Source of the DNA: Herbaspirillum seropedicae
Lineage (GTDB): Bacteria > Pseudomonadota > Gammaproteobacteria > Burkholderiales > Burkholderiaceae_D
Reading direction: 5' to 3'
Assembly (NCBI RefSeq): GCF_001040945.1
Contig: NZ_CP011930.1
Coordinates: 1,426,001-1,490,000, forward strand
DNA length: 64,000 nucleotides
This document shows positions 33,821-45,300 of this stretch, in pieces. The notes under the pieces were generated by a model, which made no database searches, was not told the origin of the DNA, and saw only the letters and a list, made by a program, of their open reading frames with translations. The translations under genes were made by a program, and so were the position numbers. The stretch's first letter is position 1; each line of letters opens with the position of its first letter.

Positions 33821-35542
33821 TCAAAAGGTCGCCCAGTCCTCTTCCTTGGCCGCTTGTGCGGAGGCTGTGGCGGCCTTGTTGCCCAGGCGCTTGGGTTCGC
33901 TACGTGGCGCGCCTGCAATGGTCTTGGGCGCGGTTGGCGTGATCGTGCGCGGTGCATCCTGCATGCCGATGGCCGTGTGTCCCAGGTTGAAGATGCTCAC
34001 GATCTGCGCCAGCGCATCGGCCTGATCCTGCAAGGCGCGCGAGGCTGCTGCGGCTTCTTCGACCAGCGAAGCGTTCTGCTGGGTCACGTCGTCCATCTGC
34101 ATGATGGCCTGGTTGATCTGTTCGATGCCCGCCGTCTGTTCCGTGCTGGCCGCCGAGATCTCGCCGATGATGGAGGTCACCTTGCCGGCGTTTTCGACGA
34201 TGCCGCTCATGGTCGTGCCAGCCTGATCGGCCAGGCGCGCGCCGACGGTGACCTTGTCCACCGAATCTTCGATGAGCGCCTTGATTTCCTTGGCCGCTGC
34301 CGCCGAGCGTTGCGCCAGGTTGCGCACCTCGGTGGCGACGACCGCGAAGCCGCGTCCCTGCTCGCCGGCGCGGGCCGCTTCCACGGCGGCGTTCAAGGCC
34401 AGGATGTTGGTCTGGAAGGCAATGCCGTCGATGACGCTGATGATATCGGCCATCTTCCTGGAGGATTCATTGATGGCGCTCATCGTGTCGACCACCTGCG
34501 CCACCACCTCGCCGCCTTCCTGCGCCACCGTGGAGGCGGTCGCGGCCATCTCCTTGGCGTTCTGTGCGTTACTGGCGTTGTGCTTGACGGTGGAGGTCAG
34601 CTCTTCCATCGAGGAGGCCGTTTCTTCCAGGGCGCTGGCCTGTTGTTCGGTGCGCGCCGACAGGTCCAGGTTGCCGGTGGCGATCTGGCGCGAACCGGTG
34701 GCGATGCTTTCGCTGCTGGTGCGTACCGTCTGCACCACCTTGCGCAGCGAGCCCTGCATCATGTGCATGGCGCTGACCACGCTGCCTTGGGCGGCGTGGC
34801 TGATGTCGATGTGGGTGCTCAGATCGCCGGAAGCAATCGCATCGGCGGCAGCGGCCACGTCGCGCGGTTCGCCACCGAGCTGGCGCGTCAGGTTGCGCGA
34901 GATGAACAGGCCCAGCGCGATGCCGAAGAGGACGCCGCCAAAGGTCAGCACCAGCAACAGGGTGCGGATATGGGCATAGATGAGATCGGTTTCGTCATTG
35001 AGCCGGTCAGCGTTGTCCTTCTTGACTTCCATCAGCTTGAGCATGTTCGCCTCGGCTTCGTTGGCCAGCGGCCGCACCGAAGAGAACAGCCGGCTGGTCG
35101 ACTGGCGCGCATCGGCGAGCGGCTCCTTGCGCAACTCCTCGGCGGTCTGCATGACGGCGTTCTTGTACTTGGTAAAGGCCTCCCTGGCCTTGGCCACCAA
35201 GGCCTTGCCCTCGGGGGTGACGAAGCGTTGTTCGGCTTCGTTCAAGGCGAGGGTGGTATTGTCCAGACGCTTGGTGAGGTCGTTGAGGCTGGCCTCGCGT
35301 TCGGCCGGCGACTCTGCCAGGATGGCCGTGCGGATGGCGCGGTTGGACGAACTCAGGTCCAGCGTGGCCTGGGCAGAATGGCGCAGGCCCACGACCTGCA
35401 GCTCGTACATCTCGGTGGCCAGGTCGTTGATCTGGCCTGCCTTGATGATGCCGAAGGTACCGATGGTCGCGCCGATCAAGGCGACGATCATGAAGCCGCC
35501 GATGAGTTTGTGACTGACTTTCAGATTGGTGAACCAGTTCAT
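33821..35542 (-). CDS. Methyl-accepting chemotaxis protein with C-terminal DWATF tether
   Basis: 573 residues from ATG 35542. Transmembrane segment 1 is [25 protein letters not shown], then a periplasmic 4HB_MCP-like domain to about residue 190, transmembrane segment 2 ([21 protein letters not shown]), a HAMP region and the signalling hairpin with [20 protein letters not shown]. The last residues EEDWATF form an NWETF-like pentapeptide on a flexible Pro/Ala/Lys linker, the docking site for CheR/CheB. This makes it a likely high-abundance, fully adapting receptor. The ligand is unknown. Confidence 0.95.
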   Translation of the reverse strand: MNWFTNLKVSHKLIGGFMIVALIGATIGTFGIIKAGQINDLATEMYELQVVGLRHSAQATLDLSSSNRAIRTAILAESPAEREASLNDLTKRLDNTTLALNEAEQRFVTPEGKALVAKAREAFTKYKNAVMQTAEELRKEPLADARQSTSRLFSSVRPLANEAEANMLKLMEVKKDNADRLNDETDLIYAHIRTLLLVLTFGGVLFGIALGLFISRNLTRQLGGEPRDVAAAADAIASGDLSTHIDISHAAQGSVVSAMHMMQGSLRKVVQTVRTSSESIATGSRQIATGNLDLSARTEQQASALEETASSMEELTSTVKHNASNAQNAKEMAATASTVAQEGGEVVAQVVDTMSAINESSRKMADIISVIDGIAFQTNILALNAAVEAARAGEQGRGFAVVATEVRNLAQRSAAAAKEIKALIEDSVDKVTVGARLADQAGTTMSGIVENAGKVTSIIGEISAASTEQTAGIEQINQAIMQMDDVTQQNASLVEEAAAASRALQDQADALAQIVSIFNLGHTAIGMQDAPRTITPTAPKTIAGAPRSEPKRLGNKAATASAQAAKEEDWATF

Positions 35543-36395
35543 TCCTGCCCCTTTTTTATCAAAGTGAGTTGCAATGCGGCGGGCGTGCCGTCGGGCCGCC
35601 CTGCGCATGTGGTCTCGGCCAGACCGCGCTGGTGCGGGGAACTGTGGATCATCGCAAACGGGGAAACGGGATCTGCCTGGCCAGAGCAGGGAGGTTGAGG
35701 CGGGAGCGAGAGGAAGTTCGGGCCAGGCGTTATCCGTAATCACCGTCGACGTACGATCTTTTGTTCTTCTCGTGTCTGGCCTTGCGGACTTTATTACAGA
35801 TGAGTCCCAGCGTTTAGCCCCTTATTAATACAAAGACTGTTTGGTAAATCAGTCGAATAAAGATGGCCGGGCAATTTTCGAGCTGTTCGCCAGCTGGGCT
35901 TGCGCAAGAATCAATGCTTGCCATTAACCGGCCGGACGCAGGTTCAACCCCGTCATACGGGGATGGAGGTCTGTTGATGGTGTACTGCAGTCAACTATTT
36001 TGGCTACATTGACTATTAAGAAAAATTAACTATTAGTGTAATTTTCTCGACCTAATCAAGTGACAACTCCTGTATTACATTCCGGTTTCGATGAGCTTGA
36101 CCATCAACGCACAACATGCTCGCAGGCAAGCTTGCGCATGCGCGCGGGGAATCTTGCGAGAGACGGTGCTGTCTGGTCAGAGGCGGACAAGCTCGTCCTT
36201 AGCCTGATGCGCCGTTGCGCCGCAAGCTCGGGGCCGCTTGCTCACGAGGCGCAGCGGTTCACGATCAATCAACAAATGCTATTCCGTACAATCAGTCATT
36301 CAAGGGAATAAGTTCATCCATATCATGTTGCGATAAAGAAACTCGCATTGCATCGCAGCCAGGATTGGGCTGCGCGGCATCAGCACATTCAGTCA
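35543..36395. other. 853-bp gene-poor region upstream of the second chemoreceptor and an orphan LysR gene
   Basis: No credible gene is present; short open frames have no recognisable content. It contains a perfect CCCCGT-cat-ACGGGG hairpin at 35948-35962, and an A/T-rich stretch at 35980-36050 with repeated ctatta/caacta words. It must carry the promoters of both flanking genes. A sigma-28-like element upstream of the chemoreceptor was looked for and only weak matches were seen. Confidence 0.6.
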
Positions 36396-37328
36396 ATGAG
36401 AAAACTTGGAATAGATGATTTAGCACGAATGGCGACGTTTGCGCGGGTAGTGGAGCTGGGAGCTTTCTCGCGCGCCGCCAAAGCCCTGGGCCTCACCACT
36501 TCATCGGTCAGTCAACATGTCAGGGCGCTGGAATTGTCATTGCAGGCAACGCTGTTGAACCGCTCCACCCGCAAGCTCAGCCTGACCGAGGCCGGCACGC
36601 TCTTCTACAAGCACTGTGCCCATATCGTCACGGCCGCCAGCGAAGCCGAGCAGAGCATCGCCGTGCTCAACAACGAGATGGTGGGCGAGGTGCGCATTGC
36701 CGTTTCCAGCTTCATGTCCACCAAGTACCTGATCCCGGCGCTGCACGATTTCATCAGGCACAACCCCAAGGTGAGGCTGCGCCTGGAGGTGGCCGACAAC
36801 AACGTCGACCTGATCGAGCAGCGCATCGACCTGGCGCTGCGCGCGGGTCGCAATCGCCAGCCGGGCGATATCTTCCTGGGGCGGTTCTCGGATGTACTGT
36901 GCGCCTCACCCTCCTACCTGGCAGTGCGGCCGCCTATCCATTCGCCGGTGGATCTGTTGCATCACGATTTCCTGCTGTTCAATCCGCATGGCGAACCCTG
37001 CTTCCTCGAATTCTCCAATGCCGCCAGCGGCACGGTGAGGGTGCGGCTGCAGCCGCGCATCAGCGCCAATCATGCGCGCTCGCTGCGATATCTGGCGCTG
37101 GACGGCCACGGCATCACGCGCCTGCTGGAATGCAAGATCGACGATGACCTCAGGGCCGGGCGCCTGGTCCAGGTCTTGCCGGACTGGACGCTGGGCGGCT
37201 TCGACGTCTATGTGACGGTGCGCCACCGCGACAACATGCCGCTCAAGGTGAGGCAGTGCCTGGAGCATATCCAGCATTACTTCGAGGTGGTTCTTCCTCT
37301 CAACGCGGTGGCGGCGGCGCCGGCCTGA
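36396..37328 (+). CDS. LysR family regulator (orphan)
   Basis: 310 residues from ATG 36396. HTH: MATFARVVELGAFSRAAKALGLTTSSVSQHVRALE, of the CrgA/DmlR-like group with a Thr-Ser-Ser-Val recognition helix. The effector domain includes EVRIAVSSFMSTKYLIPALHDFIRHNPKVRLRLEVAD and LDGHGITRLLECKIDDDLRAGRLVQVLPDW, again the DmlR-like C-terminus. No catabolic genes adjoin it; the chemoreceptor upstream and the secretion system downstream are separated by long gaps, so the target is unknown. Confidence 0.9.
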   Translation: MRKLGIDDLARMATFARVVELGAFSRAAKALGLTTSSVSQHVRALELSLQATLLNRSTRKLSLTEAGTLFYKHCAHIVTAASEAEQSIAVLNNEMVGEVRIAVSSFMSTKYLIPALHDFIRHNPKVRLRLEVADNNVDLIEQRIDLALRAGRNRQPGDIFLGRFSDVLCASPSYLAVRPPIHSPVDLLHHDFLLFNPHGEPCFLEFSNAASGTVRVRLQPRISANHARSLRYLALDGHGITRLLECKIDDDLRAGRLVQVLPDWTLGGFDVYVTVRHRDNMPLKVRQCLEHIQHYFEVVLPLNAVAAAPA

Positions 37329-37462
37329 GTTGTCTGCCTGGACCAGCCTTGCGGGCGTGCGGCGTGCGGCGGGTTGGTCTTGTTTCTGATCCTCTCATTT
37401 CCTCTTTTTTTGGCGTCCAAAATGATGCCTTATTATTAATAATTCCCTTTTCAGGAGAAATA

Positions 37463-37483
37463 TTTTCCCGATTTTCGGGAAAA
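37463..37483. promoter_or_regulatory. Perfect palindrome TTTTCCCGA-N3-TCGGGAAAA upstream of the secretion operon
   Basis: Nine-base arms around ttt in the A/T-rich 5' region (37400-37560) of the FhaC-type gene. The polarity of A- and T-runs is wrong for a terminator in either direction, so an operator or mRNA hairpin is likelier. It lies 103 bp before the start codon. Confidence 0.5.
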
Positions 37484-37585
37484 AATAGCCGATTCATTCC
37501 TTTTCGATATTGCTTTGCGGCAAAACGCATCGTTACAATTTGTTTCACTTGGTAAACACTTTGTGAGCTTTGGGGAACATTTGCG

Positions 37586-39331
37586 ATGAAATGCCGCCTC
37601 CACCGGGGGATTGTCGGACTGAGTTTCAGCCTGTGCTGCGCCGCCTTTTCGCTGCCCGCTGTCGCCCAGGTCGCCCAGAACAGCGACGCTGAGGAGCTGC
37701 GCCGCCGCGCCCAGCAAGAGGCGCAGGAGCGGCAACGGCAGTTGCAGCAACCTTCGGTCTCCTTGCCGCGCCAGCGCAGCGACGAGGATCTGCAGTCCTA
37801 TACGCTCGCCCCCGAGTCGCTGTGCTTCCCGGTGCAGCGGGTGACCCTGGCGTTCCCTGAGCAGGTCAGCGAGGCGGTCAGGCGAACGGGCGGCTTTGCG
37901 CTGCAAATGGATCCGTTTCATTTCATCCAGACCTATCTGGCCGGCTATGCCGGCAGCTGCCTGGGCCAACAGGGTATCGAGACCATCCTGCGACGGGTCA
38001 CGGGGCAGATACTGGAGCGTGGCTACAGCACCACCCGCGTCGGCATTGGCCAGCAGGACCTGAGTACGGGACAGCTCAGCATCACTCTGGTGCCCGGCAT
38101 CATCCATGCCATCCGTTTCAAGGATCCGGCTATCACAGCTTCCTATCGTTCCGCCTTTCCTACCCAAGCTGGCGCGCTGCTCAATCTGCGCGATCTCGAG
38201 CAAGGCCTGGAACAGATGAAGCGGGTTGCCAGCCAGGACGTGGACATGCAGATCCTGCCCACCGATGTTCCTGGTCAAAGCGATGTCGTGCTGGAGGTGA
38301 AGCGGATCAAGCCGTGGAAGCTCACACTGAGTCTGGACGACAGCGGCGCGAAGTCCACTGGCAAATACCAGGCAGGCATCAACCTGGCCATCGATGACCT
38401 GTTGGGCATCAATGACCTCTTCAATGCCGGTTTCAGCAGTGACGCTGACCGCATGGGGCAAGCGCGCGGCACCACCGGAAACAATTTCTCCTATTCGGCG
38501 CCGGCGGGTTATTGGACCTTTGGCGTGAGCGGCAGTACCTCGCGCTATCACCAGAGAATCGCCGGTCTGTTCCAGACCTTCGTCTCCAGCGGCCACTCCG
38601 AGAACCTCGAGGTGCGGGTGCAAAAGCTGTTCCAGCGCGACGCGCAGCAGAAGAACTCGCTGCAGCTGCGCATCGGCAAGCGCTGGAGCCGCTCCTACAT
38701 CGATGACACCGAAATCGAAGTCCAGCGTCGCAACACCACCTTCGCCGAACTGGGCTGGATGCACCGTCATTATTTTGGTGACGTGCAACTGGACGCAACC
38801 CTGGCCAATCGCTGGGGCGTAAGCTGGTTCAATGGCGCCGCCGATGCACCGGACCGTCTCTCCGATGGCCCCACCTATCGCTACAGCATGCAGACCATCG
38901 ACGCCACTGTGGTGGCGCCATTCAAGCTGGGCGGCCAGTCGCTGACCTATGTGGGCACGTTGCGCGGCCAGCACAGCCGGTCGCGGCTGTACCTGACCGA
39001 CCAGTTCGCCATCGGCAGCCGCTACACGGTGCGTGGCTTTGATGGTGAGCTGACACTGGCGTCGGAAAGCGGTGTGTTCCTGCGCAACGATCTCGAGATC
39101 GCGCTGGGCAGCACCGGTGCGGCCCTCTATGCCGGCCTGGACGCCGGGCGCCTGTATGGCCCCAGTGTGGCCAATCTGCAAGGCGACACGCTGGCCGGTG
39201 CGGCCATCGGCCTGCGCGGCGCGGTCAGCGGTTTGCACTATGAGCTTTTCGCCGGCTGGGCGCTGGTCCGGCCTGAGCAATTCCAGACTGCCATGCCGGC
39301 GGCTGGCTTCAATCTGATCTACCAATTCTGA
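37586..39331 (+). CDS. Two-partner secretion outer-membrane transporter (FhaC/ShlB/CdiB family)
   Basis: 581 residues. The signal peptide ends near VAQVAQ, and an Arg/Gln-rich helix follows (residues about 32-60, EELRRRAQQEAQERQRQLQQ), corresponding to the FhaC plug helix. Two POTRA domains follow (about 75-235), then a 16-strand beta-barrel. The L6 loop motif is YTVRGFDGEL (the family's VRGY/F), and the C-terminal strand ends NLIYQF. It exports the large exoprotein encoded 30 bp downstream. Confidence 0.95.
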   Translation: MKCRLHRGIVGLSFSLCCAAFSLPAVAQVAQNSDAEELRRRAQQEAQERQRQLQQPSVSLPRQRSDEDLQSYTLAPESLCFPVQRVTLAFPEQVSEAVRRTGGFALQMDPFHFIQTYLAGYAGSCLGQQGIETILRRVTGQILERGYSTTRVGIGQQDLSTGQLSITLVPGIIHAIRFKDPAITASYRSAFPTQAGALLNLRDLEQGLEQMKRVASQDVDMQILPTDVPGQSDVVLEVKRIKPWKLTLSLDDSGAKSTGKYQAGINLAIDDLLGINDLFNAGFSSDADRMGQARGTTGNNFSYSAPAGYWTFGVSGSTSRYHQRIAGLFQTFVSSGHSENLEVRVQKLFQRDAQQKNSLQLRIGKRWSRSYIDDTEIEVQRRNTTFAELGWMHRHYFGDVQLDATLANRWGVSWFNGAADAPDRLSDGPTYRYSMQTIDATVVAPFKLGGQSLTYVGTLRGQHSRSRLYLTDQFAIGSRYTVRGFDGELTLASESGVFLRNDLEIALGSTGAALYAGLDAGRLYGPSVANLQGDTLAGAAIGLRGAVSGLHYELFAGWALVRPEQFQTAMPAAGFNLIYQF

Positions 39332-39360
39332 ATACGCTGCGCGCGCAGCGGGAGGAACCC

Positions 39361-42300
39361 ATGAGCAAGCATATGATCGATACGATCCACTTCCAGTCTG
39401 GCCGCCATGGCGTGCTACGCCGGGCGATGGCGGCCTTGATGATCATGCTGTGCGTGGTGCCACCGGGCTATCCGCAGATCGTCGCCGATCCCAATGCCGG
39501 CGCTGGCAAGCGTCCTGTGGTGGATAACACGGCCAATGGCCGCCCCCTGGTGCAGATCGCTACTCCGAGCGCCGCGGGTGTCTCACACAACCAGTACTCC
39601 CAGTTCAATGTCGGACCCAATGGCGCCATTCTCAACAACGCGCGCGATGTGGTGCTCACCCAGCAGGGCGGTTATGTGGGAGCCAATCCCAACCTGCAAG
39701 GTGGCGCCGCCAGGGTCATTCTCAATGAGGTGACCAGCACTTCTCCCAGCCAGCTGCGCGGCTATACCGAAGTGGCCGGCCAGCGCGCCGAAGTCATCAT
39801 CGCCAATCCCAATGGCATCAGTTGCGATGGCTGCGGCTTCATCAATACCAGCCGCGGTGTACTGACCACCGGCGTGCCGCTGTTCGGCGGCAACGGCAGC
39901 CTGGAGGCTTTCCGTGTTTCGCGTGGCGCAATCCAGATCGGCAGCGGCGGCCTCAACGGCGCCAATACCGATCAGCTCGACCTCATCGCCCGCAGCGTAC
40001 AAGTCAACGGCGAGCTCTGGGGCAACCGGCTTAACCTGGTGACGGGGGCCAATCGTGTCAATTACGGCGATCTCGGTCTGAGCGTTATCGCCGGCGAAGG
40101 CAATGCGCCAACGATCGGCGTGGACGTCGCGCGCATGGGGGGAATGTACGCGCAGAAGATCATGCTGGTGGGCACCGAGAACGGCGTGGGCGTGCGCAGC
40201 CTGGGCACCCTGGCGGCGCAAGCCGGCTCCTTCACCCTGAGCAGCCAGGGCCAGATCGCGCTATCGGGCAAGACCAGCGCCAGCGACGACATCGTACTCA
40301 AGAGCGCGGTCGGCACCAGCAATGACGGGGTGCTCTATGCCGGCAGAAATGCCCAGCTCCAAGGCGGCGTGATCGAGAATGCCGGGACCTTGTCGGCGCA
40401 GGGCAATCTCGATATCACCGCTGCCCAGCTTCGCTCGACCGGTACCTTGGCGGCGGGGGTAGACCAGGCCGGTAATGTGGCGCAGGCCGGTAACCTGACC
40501 GTGACGGCCAGCGGCGACGTTCTCGCCACAGGCGTGAACCGCGCCGGCGCCGATCTGCAACTGGTCGGCGGCAAGATCGATCTATCCCATTCCAGCAGCA
40601 GCGCCGGGCGCAAGCTCGGGGCACAGGCGAGTGACGCCCTCACGCTCGGCGGTGCGACGGTGGAGACGTTGGCCGGTGATCTGGAACTGGGTGGCGCGAC
40701 GATCACGCTGGACGGCGCCAAGCTCACCAGCAGCGCTGATGCCCGGATCAATGCGGTGGCCGGCCTGAGCAATCGTGGCGGCGAGATCACTAGCGCCGGC
40801 GCCATGAATGTCACAGCGGCCAGCGTGGACAACAGCGCCGGCATGATCAGCGCCGCCACAGGTGGCGCCGGCGTGCTGTCCTTGCGCAGCGCCGGCAGCA
40901 TCAGCAATGGGCAAGGGCGCATCGCCGCTGGCGCAGCGTTGAATCTGGCGGCGGCATCGATACAAGGCCAGGGCAGCGTGATTGCCAATGGCGATGCCAC
41001 GCTGAGCTTGCAGAGCCTCAACAACGAGGCGGGCAGCCTGATCCAGTCCAATCGCGACCTGCGCATCACCACCAGTGGCGCAACCGGTAACCAGGGGGCG
41101 CTCAAGGCAATCGGTGCACTCAACTTGACGGCCAGCCAGATTGACAATGCTGCCGGCGGCGACATCAGCGCGGCGGCGACCACCTTGCAAGCGCTCAATG
41201 GTGACATCAACAATGCCGGCAAGATCGGCGGCAACACCATCGCCACCACCAGCAATGCGCTCAACAACCAAGGTTCCATGATCGGTGGCGATGTCACCAT
41301 CAATGCCGACCGCCTGAACAACAGCGGCGCTGCCGCCGCCATTGCAGCGACCAACAGCGTGCAGGCCTTTGTGCGCAGCGCCCTGACCAACCAGGACAAT
41401 GCGCTCATCTACAGCCTCGGCAAGCTGGTCATTGCCGCCGACGCAACACAAAGTGCGGCGGGGGACTACCTGCACCGCACCGGAACATTGACCAACTCCT
41501 CGGCCACCATCGAAGCCGGCGGCGACCTGGCCGTGAGCGCCGATACCATCGTCAACAAGCGCAGCACGCTGGTGATTGCGCGCGATATCTTCGATGGCAC
41601 CGAATCCTGGCAGAAGTACAACTACTACTGGCGTAGCTGGGGCTCGGGCATGAGCGGCCCCGACAGCGCCGGCCTGATGGCAGCGGTCACGCGCACCTTG
41701 CCCTTCAATGATGCCAGCGCGTTCGGCTCGCGATACGGCAGCATCCTGCAGCTGGATCTTTCTTCGAACCGGGCGTTGGTCCAGTTCCAGGGCAGCAACC
41801 AGCTGTGGGTGTCCTACAAGGCCATCAAGCAGAACGCCGATGGCAGTTACGACATGACCTTCTATGAAGGCAAGAACTGCGATGGCAGCACGCTCTGTCC
41901 TTACCAGCAAATGGTATGGCGCGAGTACACCGGCAGCCGGGTGCAGGATCAGTTCGATCCGAGTCGCTACACCAGCCCGGCCGAACTCAAGGGCATCGGC
42001 ACCAATGGCGAGAGCGCCTACGATTTCCGTGAGCGCAGCTATAACGGTTCGAACTACCACGACGCCATCACCGCCATGAGCGACGCCGCCAAGCTCAATG
42101 CCTCTGGCCGCATCACCATCAATACCGCCGCGCTGACCAACGACGCCAGCGATATCATCGCCGGCGGGGCGCTGACCATCAACGGCGCCAACGGCAGCGC
42201 CGCCAGCGGCGGGGTAGTCAACAACATCGGCTACTCGATCAACCGCACCGCGATCGGCACGGCGGTGGATCACTACGACCGCCACGTCGGTCACCACACC

Positions 42301-45300
42301 TACACGACGCTGAACCTCACCGAGGTGACTGCGCTGCAGACCATCGATGCGAACATCCAGTCCAACCAGGCCGTCTCGATCAGCGCGCAGAACCTCAACA
42401 ACACCACGGTCGGGGCGGCCACCGTTCCCACCAGGGCCGGTGGCGTGGGTCACGCCAATATCACCCTGCCGGCTGGCGGTCTGTTCACGGTGCGTCCTGA
42501 GCCAGGCCAGCGCTATCTGGTCGAGACCGACCGCCGTTTCACGGACTACAAGACTTTCCTGGGCAGCGACTACATGCTGGGCCGCCTGACCATGGATCCC
42601 TCCATGACCCAGAAACGCCTGGGTGATGGCTTCTATGAGCAGAAGCTGATCAATGACCAGATCGCCCAGCTGACCGGCAAGAAATTCCTGGATGGCTACA
42701 CCAATGCGGAAGCGCAGTACAAGGCCCTGATGGATAGTGGCGTGGCCAGCGCAGCCAGCTTCAAGCTGACTCCCGGCATTGCCCTGAGCGCAGACCAGAT
42801 GGCGGCGCTCACCAGCGATATCGTCTGGATGGTCGATACCGAAGTGACCCTGGCCGACGGCAGTCGTCAGCATGCCCTGGTGCCCACGGTTTACCTGGCC
42901 CATGGCGGCAGCGCCACCTTGCAGGCCAGCGGAGCGCTCATTGGCGGCAGGGATGTCACGCTGGCCGCTGATACCGTCAACAACAGCGGTATCGTGCGCG
43001 CCGAGGACAAGCTGGCGGTGGCCGCCCGCGATATCAATAATACCGGCGGTGAGCTGCGCGGCGACAAGGTGGACGTGCTGGCCACCGAGACCCTCAACAT
43101 CGGGACCGACTTCCAGAACTATGGCCGGCAGGGCAGCGTCACGGGCCGCCAGGTCAGCCTGGCCGCCAATGACATCAACATCATCGGCGCCAAGATCAAG
43201 GCCGACGATACGCTCAAGCTGGCTGCCCAGAACAACCTGACCATCGCCGCGGCAACCGCCCAGCACGATGTCAAGCTGACCTGGAGCGGCGCCGGTGAGC
43301 GCGAAGAGAATCACGGCATGATGCGCAACGGCGGCGTCACCGCCCAGCTGCAACAAGCCTTGGGCAGCACCATCGAAGCGGGAGGCGACGCCAGCTTTGC
43401 GGCTGGCCGCAATATCGCCGTGCGCGGCTCTTCCATCGACGTCAAGGGCAATGCAGCCCTGCTGGCCGGTGGTTCGGTCGAGGTCAGCGCGGTCAAGACC
43501 GCCACCGACAGCGTGGTCACCGGGCGCAGCGACCGCTACGACCTTAACGTGGTGGGGCACACGGAAAACCTTACCACCAGCCAGATCGCTGCCGGCAAGG
43601 GCCTGAGCATCGTCGCCAGCGGTCAGAATGGCAGTGGTGATATCACCCTGGCCGCCAGCCGCCTGTCGAGCAAGGAAGGTGAAGTGACCCTCAATGCAGC
43701 AGGCGACATCAGCATCGGCGCGATGCAGAAGAACAACGATAACCGCATCGACGAACGCGGCGGCAAGGCGTGGATGAAGACCCACGATAGTTCTTCCGTG
43801 GCCGCCGGCAGCCTGATCGAAGGGGAGAAGGGTGTCAACCTCATTGCCACCGGACGCAGCGACGCCAAGGTCAGCGTGGCGGGCAGCGATATCTACAGCA
43901 ACGGCACCATCGCCATCCAGGCCAAGGGCGATGTCACCGTGGCGGAGACCCGTTCCAGTTCCGATGAATGGCAGCAGGCGCATTCGGAGAGTAGAGGCTT
44001 CCTCTCGCGCAGTTCTTCCGACCGGACCGACCAGGTGCGCCAGGATATGGCCAACGGCAGTACCCTCAGCGGCAACAAGGTGGTCATCGATGCCGGCAGG
44101 AACATCGCCGTGCGCGGCAGTGAGGTGGTCTCCACCGAGCTGACCTCGCTGCGTGCAGCCAATGACGTGAGTATCACCACCACGCAGAACTTCACCGAAC
44201 AGTCCCATTACAAGGAGGATCGCAAATCCGGCCTGATGGGCGCTGGCTTTGGCATCAGCATCGGCAGCCAGGGCCAGATGGCCAACGGCAATGGATCCAG
44301 CGTGACCAACAACGCCAGCACCGTGGGCAGCGTCAACGGCAACGTCAATATCATCGCCGGCAATGCCTTCCGCCAGATCGGCAGCCAGGTGGTGGCGCCC
44401 CAGGGGGATATCAACATCCTGGCCAAGTCGGTCGATATCGGTGCGGCCTACGATGCCTCGGTCTATACGCAGGAAAACAAGTTCAAGCAGAGCGGGCTGA
44501 CCCTGGCCATCAACAGTCCGGTGATTTCGGTACTGCAGACCGGCCAGCAGCTCATCCAGGCCGGTCAGAAGACTCCCGACAAGCGCATGCAGGCACTGGC
44601 CGCAGCGACCCTGGCCAAGAACGCCTATGACGCTGGCGCCGCGCTGATCGACAAGCCGACCGACACGAGCGGAGTCAAGATCACGCTGAGCCTGGGCAGT
44701 TCGCAGAGCAGCAACAAGGTCACGCAGGCTTCCAGTCAGGCCGTGGGGAGTACCGTGGCTGCTGGTGGTGCGGTCAATATCGTCGCCTCCGGCGGTCCGC
44801 GCAGCGATATCAATGTGGTAGGCAGCGCCATCAGTGCCGGCGGCGACGTCAGCCTGGTGGCCGACCACGAGATCAATCTGTTGGCGGCCCAGAGCGCCTA
44901 CAGCCAGCATGGCAACAACAACAGCAGTGGCGCCAGCATCGGCATCGGCTTTGCCATGGGCGGCAGCCAGAACGGATTCACCTTGGAACTGGGGGCCAAT
45001 CGGGCGCGCGGCAACCTGGATGGCGACGACCTCGTCAACAAGGCCAGCACCATCAGCGCCGGCAACCAGGCCAGCCTGATTTCGGGCGGCGACACCAACG
45101 TGCGCGGCTCTACGGTCAGCGCCAAGACGGTCGCGGCGGCCATCGGCGGCGACCTCAATATTGAGAGCCTGCAAGACAAGAGCACCTACGGCAGCAAACA
45201 GAGCAGTGCAGGCGTGGGGCTAAGCTTATGCATTCCGCCGTTCTGCTATGGCGCCAGTTCGGTCAGCGGCAGCCTCTCCGGTTCCAAGGCGAAAGGGGAT

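Noticed and set aside
35700..35860. Possible sigma-28 promoter for the second chemoreceptor
   Set aside because: A TAAACGCT-N11 spacing fits, but the -10 half matches GCCGATAA too poorly to be claimed.
40582..45174. A 1530-codon open frame antisense to the exoprotein gene
   Set aside because: Composition is that of a shadow frame (Gly/His/Gln/Asp-rich, no domain pattern); the sense strand has clear TPS and hemagglutinin motifs. It is a by-product of biased codon use in GC-rich DNA.
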